Shown piece after piece: positions 9,500 to 16,205 of a DNA stretch of 53,603 nucleotides. This DNA comes from JAUVKA01 sp964465145 (GTDB lineage Bacteria > Bacteroidota > Bacteroidia > Bacteroidales > UBA12481), in NCBI GenBank assembly GCA_964465145.1, contig CAYXJR010000020.1, forward strand, positions 1 through 53,603, given 5' to 3'. Made by a program: the position numbers and the translations under genes. Position 1 is the first letter of the stretch, and each line of letters opens with the position of its first letter. Below the pieces are notes generated by a model. That model was not told the origin of the DNA. It saw only the letters and a list, made by a program, of their open reading frames with translations, and did not search any database.

Positions 9500-9601
9500 G
9501 TGATTCAAGGAACAGGAAATCCTTAATATAAAAGGTAAAAATATTGAAGTCCTGGATAAGAAATATCTTGAGCAACTACTTCGAATCGGATAAATAATAA
9601 T

Positions 9602-9632
9602 TTGCATTTTGCACATATGTTCATTATCTTTG
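9602..9632 (+). promoter_or_regulatory. Bacteroidota-type promoter for the DUF134-led operon
   Basis: TTG at 9602-9604, a 20-bp spacer, then TATCTTTG at 9625-9632 match the Bacteroidota sigma-ABfr consensus (TTG, 19-21 bp, TAnnTTTG). Transcription would start ~20 bases before the ATG at 9658. Confidence 0.8.
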
Positions 9633-9657
9633 AGCCATAAACAGACAATGACATTAT

Positions 9658-10137
9658 ATGCCACGTCCAAAAAACAATAGAATTGTACACGAGCCACCGC
9701 TTTTTATCGAGTTTAAGCCAACAGGTATCGCTGGGAAAAATCTAGAACAAAGCTTTATTACTCTGGATGAGTTCGAAGCAATCAGACTGGCTGATTTCAA
9801 AGGTATGTCTCACGAAGAGGCGGCTTGTGAGATGGACATTTCACGCTCAACCTTCAGTAGGTTGGTTGATAGAAGTAGAAAAAAAATTGCCACTTTCATG
9901 ATCAGAGGACAACTACTGACAATAGATGGTGGCAACATTCATTTCAAGAATAACATTATCCGTTGCCTGGATTGTGGTCATATGTTTAAAACGAGTATCG
10001 ATTTGCCATTATCCAAATGCCCAAGCTGTTCTTCCACTGAGTTGGAAAACCTGGCCGGGGGATTTGGTCATGGAGCATGTTGTACAAACAGAATTAATTC
10101 ACATTCAAAAAGAGGAGGTCAAAATGCCAAGAGGTAA
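9658..10137 (+). CDS. DUF134 helix-turn-helix protein with zinc ribbon
   Basis: This 159-residue protein matches the DUF134 family. 'PLFIEFKPTG' leads into 'LDEFEAIRLADF', and then a sigma70-region-4-like helix-turn-helix (residues ~40-80, 'SHEEAACEMDISRSTFSRL'). The C-terminal part carries a zinc ribbon (CLDC near residue 103 and CPSC near 121), then a Gly-Gly segment and a pair of cysteines. DUF134 genes often sit beside NifX-like metallocluster proteins and Fe-S ATPases, as here, so a regulator of this cluster is the natural guess. It heads the operon and has a good promoter. Its last 14 bp overlap the next gene. Confidence 0.85.
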   Translation: MPRPKNNRIVHEPPLFIEFKPTGIAGKNLEQSFITLDEFEAIRLADFKGMSHEEAACEMDISRSTFSRLVDRSRKKIATFMIRGQLLTIDGGNIHFKNNIIRCLDCGHMFKTSIDLPLSKCPSCSSTELENLAGGFGHGACCTNRINSHSKRGGQNAKR

Positions 10138-10477
10138 CAAAACAGGTCCGAACGGCGATGGCCCAATGACCGGAAGGGCACAGGGCTATTGTACTGGTAA
10201 TAATCAGCCAGGATTTATTAACAATCAGTCAAATCAGGCACAGGGATTTGGAAGGAGAGCAAGGGGCGGATTCGCAGGAGGATATGGAAGAGCTCAGGGA
10301 CGAGGATTCGGACGAGGCATGGGGCAGGGCTTTGGCTTTAGACATGGGTATCAAAACACCTACGCCGGAAGTGGCTCCCCCGTCTCAGAAAAGACTCTGA
10401 TAGAAAATGAGATCAGGGTTCTTAAAGATCAATTATCTTATTTAGAGAAACAGCTCTTGAAGCCTGAAGATGATTGA
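10124..10477 (+). CDS. DUF5320-family small Gly/Arg-rich protein
   Basis: The chosen ATG at 10124 has a strong ribosome site (aggaggt, about 6 bases upstream), unusual for this phylum, and gives 117 residues. A longer frame from 9926 only shadows the DUF134 gene. The start 'MPRGNKTGPNGDGPMTGRA' is the usual DUF5320 N-terminus ('PxGDGTGPxGxGPMTGR'). A Gly/Arg/Gln-rich middle (residues ~40-80) and a C-terminal coiled coil (~85-113) follow. Function is unknown; the family recurs next to DUF134 and NifX-like genes in anaerobes. The overlap with DUF134 suggests translational coupling, and a terminator follows. Confidence 0.85.
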   Translation: MPRGNKTGPNGDGPMTGRAQGYCTGNNQPGFINNQSNQAQGFGRRARGGFAGGYGRAQGRGFGRGMGQGFGFRHGYQNTYAGSGSPVSEKTLIENEIRVLKDQLSYLEKQLLKPEDD

Positions 10478-10484
10478 CACCATG

Positions 10485-10522
10485 AAAAGGGCAGGCCAAA
10501 CTAATCTTTGACCTGCCCTTTT
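10485..10522 (+). terminator. Intrinsic terminator after the DUF5320 gene
   Basis: A 16-bp stem with one mismatch (10485-10500 with 10507-10522) and a 6-nt loop ends in TTTT then cttat. The arm aaaagggcagg pairs with cctgccctttt. It separates DUF134-DUF5320 from the ATPase genes, so those may be attenuated or have their own start. Confidence 0.85.
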
Positions 10523-10576
10523 CTTATAGATCATTCGCAATAAATAAATACCTGTTTGAAGGCAATTACTTAATCA

Positions 10577-11443
10577 ATGAAAATCTCAATTGCAAGCGGA
10601 AAAGGAGGAACTGGTAAAACGACCCTCTCTACCAACCTGGCGGCATATTTAGCTAATAATAATAAAGTTGTATTAGCAGACCTGGATGTTGAAGAACCCA
10701 ATTCGGGATTATTTATTCGTGGCAAGCTTGTCAGTGCTGAAGATAGATATAAAATGATTCCCGAATGGAAAGAAAATTCATGCACTTTATGTGGAATCTG
10801 TCAGGATGTTTGCAATTTTAATGCGGTGATCCGTTTAGGAACACAGATACTGGTCTTTCCCCAGCTCTGTCACGGCTGCTACGCATGCTCCGAACTATGT
10901 CCCGAATCATCCCTACCAATGATTCCACAGAAAATAGGCCAACTCAGTCATTATAAAAAAGGGAAATTGGATTTTGTCGAAGGTCGCATTGACGTAGGAG
11001 AAGAGCAGGCTGTACCCCTGATCTCCCAAACAATTGCATATATAGATCAACACTTCCCTGAAGCCGATTATAAAATTATTGATTCCCCCCCGGGAACATC
11101 TTGTCCGGTCATCGAAGCTACTAAAAACTCCGATTTCGTTATTCTGGTCACTGAACCCACTCCTTTTGGCTTACACGATCTCAAACTTGCCGTTGACACC
11201 ATGAGAAGTTTGAACAAAGCATTTGGCGTTGTAGTTAACCGTCATGGCATTGGCAATGACGATGTTATAGAGTATTGCCAAAACGAAAACATCCCGCTGC
11301 TAGCTAAAATCCCTAACGAGCGAAAAATTGCTGAATTATATTCACAAGGTAAAATGCTCTATACACAGATACCTGAGATGGCTCAGGCACTTCAAGAGAT
11401 TGAGAATTACCTTTTAAAACTTATGGTTGAAGAAGAAGCATGA
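10577..11443 (+). CDS. MinD/ParA-type ATPase with 2x[4Fe-4S] ferredoxin insert (first copy)
   Basis: This 288-residue P-loop ATPase of the MinD/NifH-like group has the deviant Walker A KGGTGKTT at residues 9-16. Between the nucleotide-binding elements lies a bacterial ferredoxin-type insert with eight cysteines (C69, C72, C75, C79 and C98, C101, C104, C108), predicted to bind two [4Fe-4S] clusters. 'IDSPPGTSCPV' is the second conserved ATPase motif. In Desulfovibrio, pairs of such ATPases are encoded with the orange protein ORP. The gene overlaps the second copy by 4 bp (ATGA), so the two are probably translated together and may form a heterodimer. Electron transfer or cluster delivery to the NifX-like protein is inference. 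Confidence 0.88.
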   Translation: MKISIASGKGGTGKTTLSTNLAAYLANNNKVVLADLDVEEPNSGLFIRGKLVSAEDRYKMIPEWKENSCTLCGICQDVCNFNAVIRLGTQILVFPQLCHGCYACSELCPESSLPMIPQKIGQLSHYKKGKLDFVEGRIDVGEEQAVPLISQTIAYIDQHFPEADYKIIDSPPGTSCPVIEATKNSDFVILVTEPTPFGLHDLKLAVDTMRSLNKAFGVVVNRHGIGNDDVIEYCQNENIPLLAKIPNERKIAELYSQGKMLYTQIPEMAQALQEIENYLLKLMVEEEA

Positions 11444-12315
11444 AAGAGATAGTTATCATATCAGGTAAAGGAGGGACAGGGAAAACATCACTCACAGCTT
11501 CATTTGCATACCTTGCTGGTACTGATGTAGTTCTGGCCGACTGCGATGTTGATGCAGCTGACATGCACCTCCTCATGAAACCTGATTTTGCCACTGAAGA
11601 AGCTTTCTTCAGTGGCAAAATCGCCAGTATTATACAGGATGATTGTATTAAATGTGGAAAATGTGCCACTGTATGCAGGTTCAATGCCATACATATCATT
11701 GAGGATCAATATGTTGTTGACCCATTAAATTGTGAAGGATGCGGATACTGTGCAAGGGTCTGCCCCACTGAAACCATTGTAAATGAAAGTCCGAAGGTAG
11801 GCGACTGGTATGTTTCAACCATTAAAACCAGCGGGACCATGGTTCATGCAAAGTTGAATATAGGGGCCGATAATTCTGGTAAACTGGTTGCAAAAGTAAA
11901 AAATGAAGCCAGACAGAGAGCTAAAGACCTCCAAAAAGAATTGATTCTTGTGGATGGCTCCCCTGGCATTGGCTGCCCGGTAGTATCCTCGTTAACCGGT
12001 GCATCATTTGTAGTATTGATAACTGAACCATCTGTATCAGGTTTACACGATTTAAAAAGGGTATATCAATTGGTTAAAAACTTTAATCTTCGTTCTGGAT
12101 GTATAATCAATAAAGCTGATATTAATAAACTGAAAAGTAAAGATATAAAGGCTTTTCTTAAGGAAAATGAAATATCGCTCATCTCAGAATTACCCTATAA
12201 CGAACAATTTACTGCAGCAATGACATTGGGGAAAACCATTGTGGAAGTGGATAATAACCATTTAACAGAGCTTATTGCAGAAGCCTGGAAATCAATAATT
12301 AACAAATACATATAA
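11440..12315 (+). CDS. MinD/ParA-type ATPase with 2x[4Fe-4S] ferredoxin insert (second copy)
   Basis: This 291-residue paralogue of the preceding gene has Walker A KGGTGKTS and eight cysteines at exactly the same residue numbers (69, 72, 75, 79, 98, 101, 104, 108). The second motif is 'VDGSPGIGCPV'. The conserved spacing implies an old duplication with both copies under selection. It overlaps its partner by 4 bp and lies 2 bp before the NifX-like gene, a tight operon. The probable role is ATP-driven handling of Fe-S or mixed-metal clusters with its partner; the exact reaction is unknown. Confidence 0.88.
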   Translation: MKEIVIISGKGGTGKTSLTASFAYLAGTDVVLADCDVDAADMHLLMKPDFATEEAFFSGKIASIIQDDCIKCGKCATVCRFNAIHIIEDQYVVDPLNCEGCGYCARVCPTETIVNESPKVGDWYVSTIKTSGTMVHAKLNIGADNSGKLVAKVKNEARQRAKDLQKELILVDGSPGIGCPVVSSLTGASFVVLITEPSVSGLHDLKRVYQLVKNFNLRSGCIINKADINKLKSKDIKAFLKENEISLISELPYNEQFTAAMTLGKTIVEVDNNHLTELIAEAWKSIINKYI

Positions 12316-12317
12316 AA

Positions 12318-12656
12318 ATGAGAATTGGTTTTACAACAAAAGGAACGGGATGGGATTCCCCGATGGACGCAAGGTTTGGAAGAACAGCCTTCTTCCTGGT
12401 TTATGATGAAGAAAAAAATGAACTCATTTCTATTGACAACAGATCAACCGAAGATGAAGCCCATGGAGCCGGTCCTAAAACTGCCCAAAAACTATCTGAA
12501 CAAAACGCTACAATATTAATTACTGGCAACGGACCAGGAGGAAATGCAGCAACAGTACTGGAGAAAGTCGGCGTAAGAACCTTCATCGGTGCTGGAGAAA
12601 TGACCGTAAAACAAGCCTACGAAGCATATAAAAATAATGAGCTGAAAGTTTTATAG
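12318..12656 (+). CDS. NifX/NifB-family metallocluster carrier, ORP-like
   Basis: This 112-residue single-domain protein belongs to the dinitrogenase iron-molybdenum cofactor biosynthesis fold (NifX, NafY, NifB C-terminus, orange protein ORP). Visible features are the N-terminal strand 'MRIGFTTKG', the 'MDARFGRTAFFLVYD' segment, 'DNRSTEDEAHGAGPKTAQKL', and the 'ITGNGPGGNAATVLEKVGV' loop. There are no cysteines, as in ORP where the cluster is bound non-covalently. No nitrogenase genes are present, which argues against a nitrogenase role and for an ORP-type function next to the twin ATPases. Confidence 0.85.
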   Translation: MRIGFTTKGTGWDSPMDARFGRTAFFLVYDEEKNELISIDNRSTEDEAHGAGPKTAQKLSEQNATILITGNGPGGNAATVLEKVGVRTFIGAGEMTVKQAYEAYKNNELKVL

Positions 12657-12741
12657 GAACAATAATGCCATAACTGTGGTTTCTGAACTTAACATCTAGG
12701 GCCAATGAAGAGCTGTGAAATAAGGACTACTTAATGAAATC

Positions 12742-13368
12742 ATGATGAAAAAGACTAAGAATTTATTTGATGAAAAACATTGGAAAAATGCTGATGACTA
12801 TTTCCCGGGAACGTTAAGAAAAATACTGAGGGATGAAAATGGAAGTCGAACGGTTTTACTTAAACTGCCTCCTGGTTTCGTAATCCCGCCACATTCACAC
12901 ATCACAACTGAACAGCATTTTATACTTGGAGGGGAGTATGTTAATAACGGCAAATATTTCCCCGTGGGATCGTACCAACTAATTTCACCCGGCGAACAAC
13001 ATGGGTCATTTACTTCAGAAAAAGGAGCTACAATCCTGGTAATTTGGGATCCAATAAAAGTCAAGAATTACAATAATACAAGAATAACGATCAATGACGT
13101 GGTCACTGAGATTTCAAAAATTGAACATCCTACAATCAGATCATCATTATTTAACTTAGGAATCGTTACGGAAATTAAACTGGTCGATAACAAAGTTACC
13201 CTTGTTTTTGCCTTTCCTACTTCCCACATACCAGTTACTTACACCATAATAAACTCAATTGTTGAAACCATACAGGAATTGGGATTACGCATTGAGTATA
13301 ATGTTAGAAAAATGAATAAAAGAGAAATCTCAAGGTTTGAGAAAATAGAGGCTGAAACTGAAAAATGA
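12742..13368 (+). CDS. Cupin-DUF59 (MIP18-like) fusion protein
   Basis: The 208 residues appear to be two domains. Residues ~1-107 are a cupin with 'PPHSHITTEQHFILGG' and 'PVGSYQLISPGEQHGSF', holding the expected His/Glu/His metal ligands. Residues ~115-190 resemble DUF59/MIP18 ('EISKIEHPTIRSSLFNLGIVTEI'), a fold found in Fe-S assembly proteins and at the N-terminus of Mrp. The DUF59 cysteine site is replaced by 'PTSHIP', so thiol-dependent cluster binding looks unlikely. The downstream Mrp lacks an N-terminal DUF59 domain, so this may supply it in trans. The fusion could be genuine or could result from deletion between two ancestral genes, since neighbouring genes carry deletions. Confidence 0.65.
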   Translation: MMKKTKNLFDEKHWKNADDYFPGTLRKILRDENGSRTVLLKLPPGFVIPPHSHITTEQHFILGGEYVNNGKYFPVGSYQLISPGEQHGSFTSEKGATILVIWDPIKVKNYNNTRITINDVVTEISKIEHPTIRSSLFNLGIVTEIKLVDNKVTLVFAFPTSHIPVTYTIINSIVETIQELGLRIEYNVRKMNKREISRFEKIEAETEK

Positions 13369-13567
13369 CAACAACGATAACATTGAGAAAATCCTGAAGG
13401 CAGTTTTATCAGGACAAACAATTACTGGGAGAATAGCTGTCAGGAAATGCAAAGATGGCTCAATCGGGAAACACATACTCTCGGCAAATCCGGTTTATGT
13501 TGGCAACAAAGCTGTTGGAATGGAAGGCTTCATTTTGGATATCTCTTCACTTGATAAAGATTTATAA
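13367..13567 (+). pseudogene. PAS-domain C-terminal fragment
   Basis: An open frame of 66 codons ends at TAA 13565-13567 and has no ATG, GTG or TTG start; it opens after a TAG at 13346 inside the previous gene. The translation contains 'NPVYVGNKAVGMEGFILDIS', which reads like the end of a PAS domain followed by a short linker. The sensor core and anything before it are missing. I treat it as the remnant of a PAS-containing gene whose front was lost. A very small expressed protein with a non-standard start cannot be excluded. Confidence 0.45.
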
Positions 13568-13584
13568 ACCTCATTACTTATCAC

Positions 13585-13821
13585 ATGCTCGACTTAAGAA
13601 ATAAATTCATTATGGCACCGCTGAAGTTAGGCTATAGTGACGGAACCGGGTCGGTTTTGCAGAAGCATTTAGATTTTTACTCCAGACGATCGCATCATAT
13701 CGGAGCCATCACACCAGAGCTACAGAATCAAATCCCGGCTTGGCTCATTGGAGATGCTAAACAAGTGGCAAAAGCTCAGGATGCAATACATAGTGCTTAT
13801 CAACTGGCAATTCCCTTATAA
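13585..13821 (+). pseudogene. Old-yellow-enzyme family oxidoreductase, internal-deletion remnant
   Basis: The 78-residue frame joins two ends of a much longer enzyme. Residues 1-~45 ('FIMAPLKLGYSDGTG', 'HLDFYSRRS') match the N-terminus of NADH:flavin oxidoreductases of the 2,4-dienoyl-CoA reductase type. Residues ~50-78 ('IPAWLIGDAKQVAKAQDAIH') match the C-terminal end of their FAD/NAD domain. The intervening ~550-600 residues, with the FMN and substrate sites and the 4Fe-4S cysteines, are absent, apparently in frame. It cannot be an active oxidoreductase. It could be true gene decay or an assembly error. Confidence 0.65.
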
Positions 13822-13838
13822 CTTGATCAAAAAATAGT

Positions 13839-14294
13839 ATGGAAACCAAGAAAACAAAAATCGGAATTATCATCTGTGATCGTTACCGCACCTGTGCCGG
13901 GGGCAAATGCCTTAGAGCACTTCGAAACAGGGATGGCGCTTTTAGCCAATATGACAAAGACGATGATGTGGAGCTGGTTGGTTACACAACATGCGATGGT
14001 TGTCCGGGAGGAAATATTGAGTACGCTCCCGAAGAAATGAAAAACAATGGAGCCGAAATCATTCATTTTGCCACCGGGTTTGTAGTAGGCTACCCTCCCT
14101 GCCCCTACATTGACCATTTTCGTACTTTCATTGAAGATAAATACAATATGAAAGTTGTGGTGGGAACGCACCCTATTCCTGAAAAGTATTTAACAACCCA
14201 CAGTAATCTGGAAACCTGGGATATCCCGGAATGGCAAGAATTGATTAAACCAACCATGTCCGACAGAGATACCAGATTGAAATATGATTCATAA
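13839..14294 (+). CDS. CGGC-domain protein
   Basis: This 151-residue cysteine-rich protein of the CGGC family has 'RTCAGGKCLRALRNRDGAF' near residues 17-36, then 'TCDGCPGG' near 51-58, then 'GYPPCPYID' near 88-96. The cysteines are arranged like a metal or Fe-S/thiol site. The family occurs in anaerobes with no established function, though metal binding is suspected. It appears full length. It overlaps the next gene by 11 bp, indicating co-transcription. Confidence 0.82.
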   Translation: METKKTKIGIIICDRYRTCAGGKCLRALRNRDGAFSQYDKDDDVELVGYTTCDGCPGGNIEYAPEEMKNNGAEIIHFATGFVVGYPPCPYIDHFRTFIEDKYNMKVVVGTHPIPEKYLTTHSNLETWDIPEWQELIKPTMSDRDTRLKYDS

Positions 14295-14994
14295 ATTAAG
14301 TCCTGCAATTTCGAAAAGGAACTTCTTGTCGTTTCTATGGCATGCAGCGTTTCTGGCACTGGCGCAGAGTTTTTTAGATATCGATATCATCATTCCTGCT
14401 ATGTTAATTGAAGCAGGCGGGTCTTCAATCCATATTGGGCTGATGGAAGCAATTTTAACAGGAGGTTCAAGTTTTACTCAAATATTATTCGCACCATTCG
14501 TAAGTAATAAGCCTTTTAAAAAAAATTACCTTTTGTTGGGAATCAATACGAGAATGATAGCACTATTAGGTTTGGGTATGATACTGTTTTTTCTTACCGC
14601 TGATCATCAAGGTCACTTACTCTGGCTAATTTTTATTTTTATCACAATTTTTGCTGTCGGGGGAGCTTTTGCCAATGTAAGTTACACCGATATTGTTGGT
14701 AAATCAATTTCACAAGATAAGAGAAAAGCTTTTTTTTCATCAAAACAAATGCTCACTGGTATCGTGTTTGTAATGTCTGCTTTCCTCGCAAAGAAAGTAA
14801 TAACCAGTACTGATTTCCCAGCTAATTATGCTTTCGCAATCCTTATTGGATTTTTGGCACTCTCCATTGCATCATTAGGTTTCTGGAAAATCAAAGAAAT
14901 GATTCCAGCCACTTTGCCTATTCGTAACTTCAAAGAGTTTATCAAAATCATGAGTTCAGAACAAAAAAATAATCCTTTTAACCATGGACAATGA
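14284..14994 (+). pseudogene. MFS transporter lacking its C-terminal half
   Basis: The 236 residues resemble a major facilitator transporter of about 400-430 residues but hold only about six membrane segments (residues ~15-205), i.e. one six-helix bundle. After 'FWKIKEMIPATLPIRNFKEFI' the expected second bundle is missing and a polar tail (SSEQKNNPFNHGQ) ends at TGA 14992-14994, inside the start of the Mrp gene. The missing half matches the deletions in neighbouring genes. A six-helix half could theoretically dimerise, but loss of function is more likely. Confidence 0.6.
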
Positions 14995-15775
14995 TTCCCC
15001 AAAAATCAAGCACACCATCTTCGTATCATCTGGTAAAGGTGGTGTAGGTAAATCAACGATTGCAGCAAATCTCTCTATCGCTCTGGCCAAACAAGGTTTT
15101 CAAACCGGTGTGCTGGATACTGATTTTTTTGGACCCTCCATGCCCATTCTTTTTGGGATCGATCATGCTATGGTCAATATCTATCGTTCAGATTCAAAAG
15201 AACACTTCACTCCTATATTAAAAAATGGAGTGCAGGTAATGTCCCCAGGCTTCATGATAAAAACCAAAGAAGGCGAGACCGCCCGAATTCCTGCAGTTAA
15301 AAAAACAATTGACCAGATAATACAAAAAACTGTTTGGGGCGATCTTGATTATCTGGTTATTGACATGCCGGCCTGCACTGGTGATTTGGCAGTAGCTATT
15401 ACCCATGAGTTCCCTGAAGCCCTGGCTCTCATTGTAACAACTCCCCAGCAGTTATCGGTTAGTGGCAGCCGCAAAGCCGGTAATATGTTCCTGAAACCCG
15501 AAGTAAACATTAAAATCCTTGGCATAATTGAGAATATGTCATACTTCATTCCTGATAATCACCCCAAAGAAAAATATTTCTTATTCGGACAGGGTGGAGG
15601 TCAAGAGTTAGCCAGTGAGTTTGATGTACCCCTTCTGGCTCAAGTGCCTTTTGTAGGAGAATTAGGGAATCTGAATAATCAAGGGCAATCGGTCTTTCTT
15701 TCTACAAACATGCACATGAAAGAAAGCTTCAGGTTATTGTCAGAAAAGATCAATCTCCTTTTTCTTAATGAGTAA
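14984..15775 (+). CDS. Mrp/NBP35-family ATPase
   Basis: This 263-residue Mrp/ApbC-type ATPase has Walker A GKGGVGKST at residues 17-25, 'LDTDFFGPSMPILFG' and 'VIDMPACTGDLA'. Such proteins bind and transfer [4Fe-4S] clusters. The N-terminal DUF59 domain of many Mrp proteins is absent, and the usual CxxC after 'ENMSYF' is replaced by a segment without cysteines. An Mrp-type ATPase also accompanies the ORP genes of Desulfovibrio. The start overlaps the end of the truncated MFS frame by 11 bp. Confidence 0.85.
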   Translation: MDNDSPKIKHTIFVSSGKGGVGKSTIAANLSIALAKQGFQTGVLDTDFFGPSMPILFGIDHAMVNIYRSDSKEHFTPILKNGVQVMSPGFMIKTKEGETARIPAVKKTIDQIIQKTVWGDLDYLVIDMPACTGDLAVAITHEFPEALALIVTTPQQLSVSGSRKAGNMFLKPEVNIKILGIIENMSYFIPDNHPKEKYFLFGQGGGQELASEFDVPLLAQVPFVGELGNLNNQGQSVFLSTNMHMKESFRLLSEKINLLFLNE

Positions 15776-15819
15776 TCCCTCATGTAATTATATAGTTATG
15801 TAATTATCTTCCTTATAGC

Positions 15820-15827
15820 TATATTTG
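15820..15827 (+). promoter_or_regulatory. Promoter -7 element for the thioredoxin-like gene
   Basis: TATATTTG matches TAnnTTTG and lies 17 bp before the ATG at 15845, giving a leader of about ten bases. No clear TTG lies at the -33 position (tta instead). Confidence 0.55.
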
Positions 15828-15844
15828 CACGAAAATTTAATACA

Positions 15845-16195
15845 ATGAAATATTTGCAAACTGATGTACATGAGATTGAAACAGCTGGTGAGTTGGAAAA
15901 GATGATCTCTGAAAATGAAAATGTTATGGTATGCTGCGGACGTATGGGCCCAATGTGTATTCCAGTTTACGACATAATGGAAGAACTCGAAGAAGAGCGC
16001 CCAAATGTGAAATTTGCCGTGATGTCTTTTGATACTCCTGAAGCTGGGATTATTCGTAATGTACCTGAATACCGAAACTTCATGGGACTACCATTTACGA
16101 TGTACTACAAAAATGGTAAAGTCAGTGCAGCAACTACCAGTATTCAAAACATAGATCAGATTATGTCGATTATCGATGACAAATTTGCTAACTAA
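15845..16195 (+). CDS. Thioredoxin-like protein with atypical CC-x6-C motif
   Basis: This 116-residue thioredoxin-fold protein has 'NVMVCCGRMGPMCIPVYDIM' (residues ~26-45) at the active-site position, with Cys30, Cys31 and Cys38 instead of a plain CxxC. The cis-Pro segment is 'GLPFTMYYKNGK' (~86-97). Overall length and order (beta-alpha-beta, then 'PEYRNFMGLPF') are normal for thioredoxin. The gene for its likely reductase follows but is broken here. It may act on thiols or metal sites of the neighbouring CGGC and NifX-like proteins, which is inference from context. Confidence 0.78.
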   Translation: MKYLQTDVHEIETAGELEKMISENENVMVCCGRMGPMCIPVYDIMEELEEERPNVKFAVMSFDTPEAGIIRNVPEYRNFMGLPFTMYYKNGKVSAATTSIQNIDQIMSIIDDKFAN

Positions 16196-16205
16196 GCATC
16201 ATAAA

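Noticed and set aside
9926..10123. Longer start for the DUF5320 gene from 9926
   Set aside because: The extension only overlaps DUF134 in another frame, while ATG 10124 has a strong ribosome site and the family N-terminus.
12318..12656. NifX-like gene as part of a nitrogenase system
   Set aside because: No nifHDK, nifB-radical SAM, nifE or nifN genes are in the window and the neighbours match ORP-type operons better.
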